Assembly (NCBI RefSeq): GCF_009932375.1
Contig: NZ_BLJG01000029.1
Location: forward strand, 1-56,447
Direction: 5' to 3'
Source: Pseudomonas juntendi
GTDB lineage: Bacteria > Pseudomonadota > Gammaproteobacteria > Pseudomonadales > Pseudomonadaceae
Length of the DNA stretch: 56,447 nucleotides
A program made the translations under genes and the position numbers. Shown here piece by piece: positions 7,977-16,454 of the stretch; positions within the stretch are counted from its first letter, which is position 1, and every line of letters begins with the position of its first letter. The notes below the pieces were generated by a model, which did not search any database, was not told where the DNA came from, and was given only the letters and a program-made list of their open reading frames with translations.

Positions 7977-8005
7977 GAGGGGAGCGGCTGCAGGCCGCTC
8001 CCCTC
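7977..8005 (+). terminator. terminator of the pao operon
   Basis: A perfect 12-bp stem (GAGGGGAGCGGC at 7977-7988, GCCGCTCCCCTC at 7994-8005) with a 5-nt loop is followed by ATTTCT. It lies between the end of paoC and the convergent DUF6555 gene and may serve both. Confidence 0.85.
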
Positions 8006-8080
8006 ATTTCTCAGCAAATCGGTACTCGGAACTGGGGCCATCTGGGGGCGGAGGGAACCGCAGCAGCCCCTGCGCTTCCG

Positions 8081-8350
8081 CTAGACAATGGCCGCAGGGT
8101 CGCCCACCGACTGATTCGGTTTGCTCCCCGACAGGCGCCAGCTCACCGCAGTAATCCCATACCGTTCAGCCATCGGGCGGCTGACCTTCCTGATCTTTTC
8201 CCGCCCGAATTTGGGGATGATCCCAATGCCCGCATCGCAACTTGCCCAATGCCAGGCTTCGGCATTGTCCAGGCGGTCCAGGCGAATGATGAAACTGCGC
8301 GGCTGACCATGCAGTTGGTAATCGATGATGAACAGCTGTGGGGCAGGCAT
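8081..8350 (-). CDS. DUF6555-type small protein
   Basis: 89 residues from the ATG at 8350, chosen because AGGAGG lies 8 bp upstream; an upstream in-frame ATG at 8437 lacks this. The sequence has LFIIDYQLHGQPRSFIIRL, then NAEAWHWASCDAG and IPKFGREKIRKVSRP. I recall this pattern from a small Pseudomonas-restricted family of unknown function. No signal peptide or membrane segment. Confidence 0.7.
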   Translation of the reverse strand: MPAPQLFIIDYQLHGQPRSFIIRLDRLDNAEAWHWASCDAGIGIIPKFGREKIRKVSRPMAERYGITAVSWRLSGSKPNQSVGDPAAIV

Positions 8351-8492
8351 CGCAGGGGCCTCCTCTTCTCCATGGATGACACCCTGATTGATCGGGGCAG
8401 CAGCAGAAGATTCAAAAAAATATCGATCGACAGGCACCAGCGGCGCCCGAGCGGTGTACGCCTACAGGCACACTACCGCTCGCGCAGTACCT

Positions 8493-8699
8493 TCACTCGC
8501 TGCGGGTGCCGTGGCTGTTCCGGCCACCTTTGCGTCCGGCTTCCGATGCCCGCTGGCGATCATTGGCGAAGTTGCCGCCCGACGCCTGGCCGCCTTTGTG
8601 CCCAGCGCGCGATGCCCGCTCACGGTCGTTGGCGAAATTGCCCGGGTTGGTTTCTTTGGTTCCGCCGCGCTGGCGGGTACCTTCCTGATCTTGTGCCAT
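8493..8699 (-). CDS. KGG-repeat stress-induced protein
   Basis: 68 residues from the ATG at 8699 (AGGAG upstream). It has repeated units GNFANDRERASRAGHKGG and GNFANDRQRASEAGRKGG, the KGG motif of YciG/GsiB-type hydrophilic general-stress proteins. Highly polar and probably disordered, with a likely role in desiccation or stationary-phase protection. A paralogue is encoded at 28043. No partner gene is adjacent. Confidence 0.85.
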   Translation of the reverse strand: MAQDQEGTRQRGGTKETNPGNFANDRERASRAGHKGGQASGGNFANDRQRASEAGRKGGRNSHGTRSE

Positions 8700-8909
8700 G
8701 TGGTTTCTCCTTGCGATGAATAGGCGGTCGCACAACCTGTGCGTTCATACAGTGCACGCACCCAAGGTTGCCATGTTCAGATTCCGAACCTGCAATTGCC
8801 CGCTTGGCTCACACGTTTTGACGGCAGCTGACCGGTGGCCCGAAACACGTGCAGGCCAACTATTTGTGCCCCGTTTGCAGGCGGGGCGCACTTTATCGCG
8901 CATGCAGCA

Positions 8910-8971
8910 GTCACAACTGCAGGGTAGCGGCCTATAATCGCCCCACTATCCAGGTGTGACTGCACAGTCAC
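8910..8971 (+). promoter_or_regulatory. candidate promoter and palindrome before the CheB-CheR kinase gene
   Basis: GTCACA at 8910-8915 and TATAAT at 8933-8938 are separated by 17 bp. About 18 bp downstream of the -10 is GTGACTG-CA-CAGTCAC (8956-8971), a palindrome with 7-bp arms. It would overlap the transcription start or early leader and suits an operator. The coding start at 9008 is 37 bp further. Confidence 0.5.
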
Positions 8972-9007
8972 GCACCGCCCGTAAGGCTCTTGTACAAGGC
9001 TCCGTCG

Positions 9008-12000
9008 ATGAAGTCCTCGCCCAAGCAACCCGCCGCGCCGCAAAACCCTGCACTCAGCCCAAGCCACTTGGACTTTCCGGTGGTGGGCATCGGTGCCTCC
9101 GCGGGTGGCCTGGAGGCCATCTGCACGCTGTTTCGGCATATGCCAAGCGACTGCGGCATGGCGTTCGTGGTGGTGCTGCACTTGTCGCCGGATCATCAGA
9201 GCGTGGCCGACCGGATCATCCAGGCCACCACGCAGATGCCCGTGCGCCAAGTCACCGAGCCGGTGCCGATCGAGCGTAACCATGTGTATGTCATCTCCCC
9301 GGCCAATCGCCTCTCGACCAATGACGGCTACCTGCGCGTGACCCCCGCCAATCGCCGCCGTGGCGACCACGTGGCCATTGACCTGTTCTTCCGCGACCTG
9401 GCCGACGTGCACAAGGACCATGCATTCTGCGTGGTGTTGTCGGGCACCGGCGCCGACGGTGCCGTGGGGCTGTCGCGGATCAAGGAGCAAGGCGGCGTGA
9501 CCCTGGTTCAGACCCCGGACGATGCCCAGTACGACAGCATGCCCCGGGCTGCCATCGAAACCGGCATGGTCGACCTGGTTCTGCCCGTGGCCGAGATGCC
9601 ACAAAAGCTGCTGGAGCTGTGGCGTAACGCCCGCCAGGTCAGGTTGCCGGAAATCGAGGATGACACCCTGCCCCCGGCGCTGGGCACCCGCGTAGGCGAC
9701 GCCCAGGCCAGCGAGCCGCTGCTGGAGGAGATCCTTCTGCAGTTGCGCAGCAACACGGGGCACGATTTCCAGCACTACAAGCGCGCCACCGTGCTGCGGC
9801 GCATTGAACGCCGCCTGCACGTGACCGGGCAAAGCAACCTCGCCGGCTACTTGCACTACCTCGAGCAGAACCCCGCCGAGTCCACGGCGTTGCTGGCAGA
9901 CATGCTGATCGGCGTGACCAACTTCTTCCGCGACCGCGAAGCCTTCGAGGCCCTGGAGCGGCACGTGCTGCCCCAGCTGGCCAGCGAGCATGACCCCGTC
10001 GACGGCCATGACGAGATCCGCGTCTGGTCGGCCGGCTGCTCCACCGGCGAAGAGGCCTACAGCCTGGCCATGCTGATCTGTGAGCAACTTGCGCTGGAGC
10101 AGCGCAACCGCAAGGTCCAGGTGTTTGCCACCGACCTCGATGAGCGTGCCATCGGCATCGCCCGTACCGGTTTGTACTCCGAAGCGATCGTGACCGATGT
10201 GCCGCCCAGCCGGCTGCGCCAGTTCTTCGTCAAGGAAGACCAGCATTACCGGGTGCGCAAGGAAGTGCGCGAAAAAGTGTTGTTCGCGCGCCACAACCTG
10301 CTGTCGGACCCACCCTTTTCGCAAATTGACCTCATTGTCTGCCGCAACCTGCTGATCTACCTCGACCGCGAAGTGCAACGCGACATCCTGTTGATGTTCC
10401 ACTTTGCCTTGCGCCCTGGCGGCCATCTGTTCCTGGGCTCGTCCGAGTCAGCCGACGTGGTGGGTGAACTGTTCGCGCCGGTGGACAAGCGTAACCGGAT
10501 CTTCCGCGCCCGTGACGTCAGCAATGCCGGGCGCCGCGCCGAGCGGCAGGTGCCTGGCAGCACTGGCGCCAGCCTGCCATTGGACCCGTTGGCCAAGGTC
10601 AAGCCCGGGCGCAAGCCCTCTTATGCCGAACTGCACCACCGCGCGCTGGCCATGCGCATGCCGGCCAGCCTGATCGCGGATGTGGACGGCAATATCCTGC
10701 ACATGAGCGAAGGTGTCGGGCGCTTCCTGCAACTGGGCGGCGGCGAGCCCAGCCGCAATCTGCTCGGCCTGGTGCTGCCGAGCCTGCGCCTGGCGCTGCG
10801 CAGTACGCTGTTCCAGGCGCGCCAAGGCACCGAAGCGGTCACCTCCCGGCCGGTCGACCTAGGCGATGCCCAACAGCCGTTGCAGGTGGAAATCACCGTG
10901 CAGCCTTACAAGGACGACGTGCACAACGGCGATTGCCTGCTGGTGGTGTTCGAGCAGCGGGCGCCCGACCCTTCCCTGCCACTGCCGGGCGTCATCCGCC
11001 AGACCGACAGCATGGTCCTGCATAACCTGGAACGCGAACTCCAGCGTACCCGCCTGCAGCTGCAGGAAACCATCGAGCAGTCGCAGGTATCCAGCGAGGA
11101 ACTCACGGCCTCCAACGAAGAAATGCAGGCAATCAACGAAGAGCTGCGCTCGGCCAGCGAAGAGCTGGAAACCAGCAAGGAAGAGCTGCAGTCCATCAAC
11201 GAAGAGTTGCTTACCGTCAACTACGAGTTGAAGAACAAGGTGGAAGAGACCGACAAGATCAACGACTACCTGAGCAACCTGATCGCCTGCACCGAAATCG
11301 CCACCGTGTTCGTCGACCGCAACCTGCATATCCGCTGGTTCACGCCGCGCGCCGCGGACCTGTTCAACATTTTACCGGTCGATACCGGCCGCTCATTGCT
11401 CGACATCACGCACCGCCTGGACTACCCGGCCATGGCTGATGATGCCCGCGCCGTGGCCCAGGGTGAGGCCGTTATCGAGCGGGAAGTTGGCGGCCAGCGC
11501 GACCACTGGTACCTGGCACGCCTGCTGCCCTACCGCTCCAGCGAGCAGAAAATCGACGGCACCGTCCTGACCTTCATCGACATCAGCAGCAGCCACGCTG
11601 CCGAAGAGCACGTGCGCCTGGGCGAAGAACGCTTGAGCAAGCAGCTGGCGGAATCGCAAACCACCAGCCACATGAAGGACGAGTTCTTCGCCATCATGTC
11701 GCATGAACTGAAGCACCCACTGAACCTGATTCAGCTGAATGCGGAAATGCTCCGCCGCCTGCCCTCGATCAAGCAGATCGGCAACGCCAGCAAGGCCGTT
11801 GCCACCATCTGCGAGGCGGTTGGCAGCCAGGCCAGGATCATCGATGACCTGCTGGATGTGGCTCGCATCCGTACCGGCAAGCTCAAGCTCAAGACCGAGC
11901 CGGTAGACCTTGGCGCCATCCTGCGCGGCATTCACGCTGTGGTGGTGGCTGAGCAACACCCCTGTCTGGTGCGCCTGGAGCTGCCTGCCGACGGCTTGCC

Positions 12001-12787
12001 AGTGATGATCGAAGGCGATGTCACGCGCCTGGAGCAGATCATCTGGAACCTGCTGAACAATGCCCTGAAGTTCAGCCCGGCAGGCAGTGAGATACGCCTG
12101 GTGTTGAGCCGTGACGATCAACAGGCACGCCTGCAGGTGATTGACCAGGGCGTAGGCTTGAGCCCCGACAGCCTGGAGCACATCTTCGACCTGTTCAGCC
12201 AGGCTCCCCAGCTGGCCAATCAGAACCGTGAAGGCCTGGGCATCGGCCTTTCGTTGGTACGCCAGTTGGTCGAAGCCCAGGGCGGCACCGTGCAGGCCAG
12301 TTCGGCCGGCTTGGGCTTGGGCTGCACCTTCTCCGTTTGCCTGCCCCTGTGCAACGTGCAGTCGCCGCCTTGCGCCAACCCTGCAGAGCATTCCCGGGAG
12401 GGCCGGCTGCACGGCGTGCGCGTGTTGCTGGTGGATGACTCGGTAGAGGTATTGGAGATCATGCAAGAGCTGCTGGAAATGGAAAACGCCAGCGTGCGCG
12501 CCTTCAGCCGCCCCCGCGAGGCGCTGGAGGTGGCCTCCGGTGAGGCGTTCGACATCATCCTCTCCGACATCGGCATGCCGGTGATGGATGGCCATGCCTT
12601 GATCAAGGCGCTGCGCAGCCACGCCCATCTGCGCCACACCCCGGCCATTGCCCTCACCGGCTACGGTGCCAGCGCAGACCAGCACAAGTCACGCCAGTCC
12701 GGCTTCGACCGGCACCTGAACAAGCCGGTCGGCTACGACGAACTGGTGGAGGCCATCGAAACCTTGAGCGGCACGGTGCCTTACTGA
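9008..12787 (+). CDS. CheB-CheR-PAS hybrid histidine kinase with receiver
   Basis: 1,259 residues from the ATG at 9008; a TTG at 8990 would add six. Domain order: CheB methylesterase (about 24-205), with the serine in GIGASAGGLEA at 31, His58 in VVLHLSP and the aspartate in GTGADGAVG. Then CheR methyltransferase (about 225-480; RVWSAGCSTGEEAYSLAML). Then a PAS-like region, a coiled coil around 680-745 (EELTASNEEMQAINEELRSA) and a second PAS. Then HisKA with His899 in SHELKHPLN, HATPase (NLLNNALKFSP; GLGIGLSLV) and a C-terminal receiver with Asp1187 in LSDIGMP. No membrane span, so cytoplasmic. It probably integrates signals independently of the main chemotaxis cluster. No response-regulator partner is adjacent. 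Confidence 0.9.
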   Translation: MKSSPKQPAAPQNPALSPSHLDFPVVGIGASAGGLEAICTLFRHMPSDCGMAFVVVLHLSPDHQSVADRIIQATTQMPVRQVTEPVPIERNHVYVISPANRLSTNDGYLRVTPANRRRGDHVAIDLFFRDLADVHKDHAFCVVLSGTGADGAVGLSRIKEQGGVTLVQTPDDAQYDSMPRAAIETGMVDLVLPVAEMPQKLLELWRNARQVRLPEIEDDTLPPALGTRVGDAQASEPLLEEILLQLRSNTGHDFQHYKRATVLRRIERRLHVTGQSNLAGYLHYLEQNPAESTALLADMLIGVTNFFRDREAFEALERHVLPQLASEHDPVDGHDEIRVWSAGCSTGEEAYSLAMLICEQLALEQRNRKVQVFATDLDERAIGIARTGLYSEAIVTDVPPSRLRQFFVKEDQHYRVRKEVREKVLFARHNLLSDPPFSQIDLIVCRNLLIYLDREVQRDILLMFHFALRPGGHLFLGSSESADVVGELFAPVDKRNRIFRARDVSNAGRRAERQVPGSTGASLPLDPLAKVKPGRKPSYAELHHRALAMRMPASLIADVDGNILHMSEGVGRFLQLGGGEPSRNLLGLVLPSLRLALRSTLFQARQGTEAVTSRPVDLGDAQQPLQVEITVQPYKDDVHNGDCLLVVFEQRAPDPSLPLPGVIRQTDSMVLHNLERELQRTRLQLQETIEQSQVSSEELTASNEEMQAINEELRSASEELETSKEELQSINEELLTVNYELKNKVEETDKINDYLSNLIACTEIATVFVDRNLHIRWFTPRAADLFNILPVDTGRSLLDITHRLDYPAMADDARAVAQGEAVIEREVGGQRDHWYLARLLPYRSSEQKIDGTVLTFIDISSSHAAEEHVRLGEERLSKQLAESQTTSHMKDEFFAIMSHELKHPLNLIQLNAEMLRRLPSIKQIGNASKAVATICEAVGSQARIIDDLLDVARIRTGKLKLKTEPVDLGAILRGIHAVVVAEQHPCLVRLELPADGLPVMIEGDVTRLEQIIWNLLNNALKFSPAGSEIRLVLSRDDQQARLQVIDQGVGLSPDSLEHIFDLFSQAPQLANQNREGLGIGLSLVRQLVEAQGGTVQASSAGLGLGCTFSVCLPLCNVQSPPCANPAEHSREGRLHGVRVLLVDDSVEVLEIMQELLEMENASVRAFSRPREALEVASGEAFDIILSDIGMPVMDGHALIKALRSHAHLRHTPAIALTGYGASADQHKSRQSGFDRHLNKPVGYDELVEAIETLSGTVPY

Positions 12788-12806
12788 TGGTCGGCCGGCA
12801 TGAACC

Positions 12807-13358
12807 TCAGGCGTGCACGCTCCACTGGTTCATGTCCAGCGCGATCGGCATCTCGTCGATGGCATGGATCACGCCGCTTTGCAGTGCCTCCTGCGGCCCC
12901 AGAATCCGCGGGTACGCCATCAGGTAGCGCGGCACGTCCAGCACCTCGGGCGCACCTTCTGTGCGCTCGGCCACAATCTGCGCGTACAGCTGCAGGTCGT
13001 AATCCAGGCTCATCGCATATTCGGCCATGCGTGAATGGTCGACCGAGCCGTGCAAGGTCCAATGGAACGGGTGGAACAGGAACTTGCTGTAGCTGCATGC
13101 CGTGCGCCACTCCCCGGCCAGGAACAGGATATTACCCATGGACTCGACGGTGCCCAGGTTGTGCGTATGCACCGGCACCGGCAGCGCCCGCAGGAAGTTG
13201 TACAAGGTAAAGCCGTAGCTGCACTCGCCGCCCATGGTAGCGATGTTCAGTTGCAGCACCTCGGCGCCCTGCTGCAATGCCTTCGAGCAGGTATTGATCA
13301 GGTTGCCACAGGTCGACGAATTGATCGGCCCGGTGAAATGAATGATGTGTCTGGCCAT
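12807..13358 (-). CDS. ClpP-like serine protease family protein
   Basis: 183 residues from the ATG at 13358 (GGAGG upstream); a longer in-frame start exists at 13439. The fold signature of the ClpP/crotonase superfamily is present. LNIATMGGECSYGFTLYNFL aligns with the oxyanion glycines, and GTVESMGNILFLAG carries the presumed nucleophilic serine. FLFHPFHW carries the histidine. It is clearly divergent from housekeeping ClpP and has no adjacent Clp ATPase. It is convergent with the hybrid kinase gene and divergent from the DUF72 gene. The substrate is unknown; a regulatory proteolysis role is only inference. Confidence 0.75.
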   Translation of the reverse strand: MARHIIHFTGPINSSTCGNLINTCSKALQQGAEVLQLNIATMGGECSYGFTLYNFLRALPVPVHTHNLGTVESMGNILFLAGEWRTACSYSKFLFHPFHWTLHGSVDHSRMAEYAMSLDYDLQLYAQIVAERTEGAPEVLDVPRYLMAYPRILGPQEALQSGVIHAIDEMPIALDMNQWSVHA

Positions 13359-13552
13359 GCTTGCCTCCAGGGTTGGCAGGTCAATTCCTGGGCTCGCGCG
13401 CCTGGGGCGCATACCCGGTGGAATCGTCTGCGCGGGCAAAGTTCAACCTGTCAGTGCCGTTCCCGTTGATCATACGCGGTGAACCCTTGGCCCTCTGCGC
13501 CAGTCGCAATACCACAGTAACCGAACAAGGGACCGGTGATGAGGACGACGGC

Positions 13553-14470
13553 GTGAGCGATATCCGCATCGGCATTTCCGGGTGGCGCTATGGCCCCTGG
13601 CGCAAGGACTTCTACCCCAAGGGCCTGCGCCAGGACGATGAACTGGCGTTCGCCTCGCGGGCCGTGAACAGCATCGAGATAAACGGCTCGTTCTACAGCT
13701 TGCAAACCCCAGAGCGCTACCTGCGCTGGCGTGATGAAACGCCGGATGGCTTCGTTTTCTCAGTCAAGGGGCCACGGTACATCACCCATGTGCGGCGCCT
13801 GAAGGAGGTTGAAGAGCCAGTGGCCAATTTCTTCGCCTCTGGCCCGCTACTGCTAGGCGACAAGCTGGGGCCGTTCCTGTGGCAGTTCCCACCGAACATG
13901 AAGTTTGACGAAGAGCGTTTTGCCCGGTTCTTGCAGTTGCTGCCACGTGACCGCAAAGCCGCGCGCGCATGCGCCCAAGGCTGTGCCGAACGGCTGCGGG
14001 ACAGTGGCGGCCTTGCAATCACCGGTAATGTGCGCTTGCGCCACGCGGTAGAGGTCCGCCACGAGAGCTTTCTTTGCGAGGCGTTCATCAAGCTGCTGCG
14101 CAAGCACCGGGTTGCGCTGGTGGTTGCGGACAGTGCCGGCAAGTGGCCGCATGCCGAAGATGTCACAGCAGACTTCGTGTACATGCGCCTGCACGGCGAC
14201 GTGGAGCTCTATAGCAGCGGCTATACCGCGCGTGCGTTACGCCGCTGGAAACAGCGCATCCTTCACTGGAGCCAAGGTAGCCAGGCAGACGACGCGCGCC
14301 TGATCGTGCCGGGGCCGCCACCTCGGCGTGCGGCGCGGGACGTGTATTGTTACTTCGACAATGACCAGAAGGTCCATGCGCCCTACGACGCCCGCCGCTT
14401 GCTGCAGAAGCTGTCGCTGGACCATGAACTGATGACCGAACCGGGCGTGGTGCCGGAGGTGGCCTTGTGA
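13553..14470 (+). CDS. DUF72 family protein
   Basis: 305 residues from the GTG at 13553, chosen because GAGGA lies 7 bp upstream and the family start (IRIGISGWRYGPWRKDFYP) follows at once. Other family landmarks are NSIEINGSFYSLQ, GFVFSVKGPRYITH, FLWQFPP and YVYCYFDND-like text near the end (DVYCYFDND). This is a TIM-barrel family of unknown function. The stop overlaps the start of the next gene (GTGA at 14467), placing it in one operon with the ybhP-clsB-ybhN genes. Confidence 0.85.
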   Translation: MSDIRIGISGWRYGPWRKDFYPKGLRQDDELAFASRAVNSIEINGSFYSLQTPERYLRWRDETPDGFVFSVKGPRYITHVRRLKEVEEPVANFFASGPLLLGDKLGPFLWQFPPNMKFDEERFARFLQLLPRDRKAARACAQGCAERLRDSGGLAITGNVRLRHAVEVRHESFLCEAFIKLLRKHRVALVVADSAGKWPHAEDVTADFVYMRLHGDVELYSSGYTARALRRWKQRILHWSQGSQADDARLIVPGPPPRRAARDVYCYFDNDQKVHAPYDARRLLQKLSLDHELMTEPGVVPEVAL

Positions 14471-15252
14471 ACGAACCCATGACTGCTTTGCCGCGCAGCA
14501 CCGATCAGTCCACCGCCGTGCGCCGTTTGAACGTACTCACGCTGAACGTGCACAAGGGCTTCACCTTCTTCAATCGCCGCTTCATCCTGCCTGAGCTGCG
14601 TGAAGCGGTCCGTGCCACCGGCGCAGACCTGGTGTTCCTGCAGGAAGTGCATGGCAGCCATCAGCAACATGCCTTGCGCCACCCGGCCTGGCCTGATACC
14701 CCGCAATATGAATTCCTTGCCGACAGCATGTGGCCCCAGTTCGCTTACGGCCGCAATGCCGTGTACCCGCAGGGTGACCACGGCAACGCCTTGCTGTCCA
14801 AATTTCCCATCCGGCGCTTCAACAACCTCGATGTGTCGGTGCAAGGCAAGGAACAACGCGGCCTGCTGCATTGCCAACTCGAGGTGCCAGGGCACGACCA
14901 GGTGCACGCCATTTGTGTGCACCTGGGCCTGCGCGAAGCGCATCGGCGAAGCCAGATCCAACTCTTGCTCGACCTGCTGGCCAGCCTGCCGCCGCAAGCC
15001 CCGGTCATCGTCGCCGGCGATTTCAACGACTGGCGCCTGAAGGCAGATGCCGTGTTGGGCGAGCACCTGGTAGAGGCCTTCGGCGAGCGCTTCGGCACCC
15101 CGGCACGCAGCTTCCCGGCGCGTCTGCCGCTGCTGCGCCTTGACCGCATCTACCTGCGCAACGCCATGCCGAGCGCCGCCCAGGTACTGTCGAATTACCC
15201 GTGGTCGCACCTTTCCGACCACGCACCATTGGCCGCGGAGATTCACCTGTGA
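14467..15252 (+). CDS. ybhP: endonuclease/exonuclease/phosphatase family protein (YbhP-like)
   Basis: 261 residues starting with GTG in the GTGA overlap with the DUF72 gene. It has the EEP hydrolase motifs LNVHKGFTFFN, FLQEVHG, AGDFNDWR and a final SDHAPL, which supply the metal-binding and catalytic His/Asp residues. In E. coli the homologue sits directly before clsB and ybhN, and the same order occurs here. No signal peptide is seen. A phospholipid-headgroup or phosphodiester substrate is suggested by context but not shown. Confidence 0.85.
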   Translation: MNEPMTALPRSTDQSTAVRRLNVLTLNVHKGFTFFNRRFILPELREAVRATGADLVFLQEVHGSHQQHALRHPAWPDTPQYEFLADSMWPQFAYGRNAVYPQGDHGNALLSKFPIRRFNNLDVSVQGKEQRGLLHCQLEVPGHDQVHAICVHLGLREAHRRSQIQLLLDLLASLPPQAPVIVAGDFNDWRLKADAVLGEHLVEAFGERFGTPARSFPARLPLLRLDRIYLRNAMPSAAQVLSNYPWSHLSDHAPLAAEIHL

Positions 15253-16454
15253 ACAGACCTTGGGTAGAGGGCAACAATATCAAGTTGCTGATCAACGGCG
15301 AGCAGTATTACCCCTGTGTGTTCGAGGCCATGGCCCGTGCCCAGGAGGAAATCCTGCTGGAAACTTTCATCATTTTCGACGACAAGGTCGGCCGACAACT
15401 GCAGCAGGCGCTGATCGACGCGGCCCGCCGCGGCGTGCGTGTCGAAGTGGTGGTGGACGGCTACGGTACCGGCGACCTGCCCGCGCCGTTCATCGCGGCC
15501 ATGACAGATGCCGGCGTGAGTTTCCACGCCTTCGACCCGCAGCCGCGCCTGGTGGGCATGCGTACCAACCTGTTCCGGCGCCTGCACCGCAAGATCGTGG
15601 TCATCGATGGCGAGCGGGCCTTCATTGGCGGCATCAACTACAGCGCCGATCACCTGGGCGACTTCGGCCCCATGGCCAAGCAGGACTATGCCGTCGAGGT
15701 AACCGGCCCAGTGGTGGCACAGGTGCATGCTGCCAGCAAGCGCCTGATGTCGCCGGTGCTGCAGGAACCAAGCGCCGTGCGGCCGTTGACCGAGCCCGCC
15801 GGGTCCACCACCGCCGTGCTGGTAGAGCGTGACAATGGCGTGCGCAGGACAGCGATCGAAAGCCAGTACCTGCAGGCGTTTCGCGGTGCCAAGGAACGTA
15901 TCGTAGTGGCCAATGCCTACTTCTTCCCCGGCTACCGGCTGCTGCGCGAGTTGCGCAACGCTGCCCGCCGCGGGGTGGCTGTGCACCTGATCCTGCAAGG
16001 GCAGCCAGACATGCGCTGGGTCCGTGCCCTGTCGCGGTTGCTGTACAACTACCTGCTGCGTGATGGCGTGGTCATTCATGAATACTGCAAGCGGCCCTTG
16101 CACGGCAAAGTGGCGCTGGTGGACGACGAGTGGGCGACCGTGGGTTCCAGCAACCTCGACCCGCTGAGCCTGTCGCTGAACCTGGAAGCCAACCTGTTCA
16201 TCCGCGACCGCGCTTTCAACCAGCTGCTCGGCGAGCACCTGCAGTCACTTGCGCACGAACAGTGCAAGCCGGTGACCCTGGAACGCATGATCCGTGGCTA
16301 CTGGTGGCGGGCACCGCTGATCTTCGCTTGCTTCCATGCGGCGCGCCATTTCCCGCGCATCGCCGGCTGGTTGCCGGCACACCGCCAACGGCTGCGCTCG
16401 CTGCAGCCAGACGTCGAGGCCCCGGCCGGCGACCTGCACGAGGGCAATACCTGA
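15249..16454 (+). CDS. clsB: cardiolipin synthase B-like phospholipase D
   Basis: 401 residues from the GTG at 15249, overlapping the ybhP stop (GTGA). Two HKD motifs are present: HRKIVVIDGERAFIGGIN in the N-terminal half and HGKVALVDDEWATVGSSNLD in the C-terminal half. The membrane-anchor helices of ClsA are absent, as expected for ClsB. It joins two phosphatidyl groups to make cardiolipin, or transfers phosphatidyl to glycerol. The stop overlaps the ybhN start by one base, so it is translationally coupled. Confidence 0.88.
   Translation: MNRPWVEGNNIKLLINGEQYYPCVFEAMARAQEEILLETFIIFDDKVGRQLQQALIDAARRGVRVEVVVDGYGTGDLPAPFIAAMTDAGVSFHAFDPQPRLVGMRTNLFRRLHRKIVVIDGERAFIGGINYSADHLGDFGPMAKQDYAVEVTGPVVAQVHAASKRLMSPVLQEPSAVRPLTEPAGSTTAVLVERDNGVRRTAIESQYLQAFRGAKERIVVANAYFFPGYRLLRELRNAARRGVAVHLILQGQPDMRWVRALSRLLYNYLLRDGVVIHEYCKRPLHGKVALVDDEWATVGSSNLDPLSLSLNLEANLFIRDRAFNQLLGEHLQSLAHEQCKPVTLERMIRGYWWRAPLIFACFHAARHFPRIAGWLPAHRQRLRSLQPDVEAPAGDLHEGNT

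Noticed and set aside
8777..10426. 549-codon minus-strand frame opposite the CheB-CheR kinase gene
   Set aside because: It has His/Gln/Gly-rich composition typical of antisense frames in GC-rich genes, and the plus strand encodes clear catalytic motifs.
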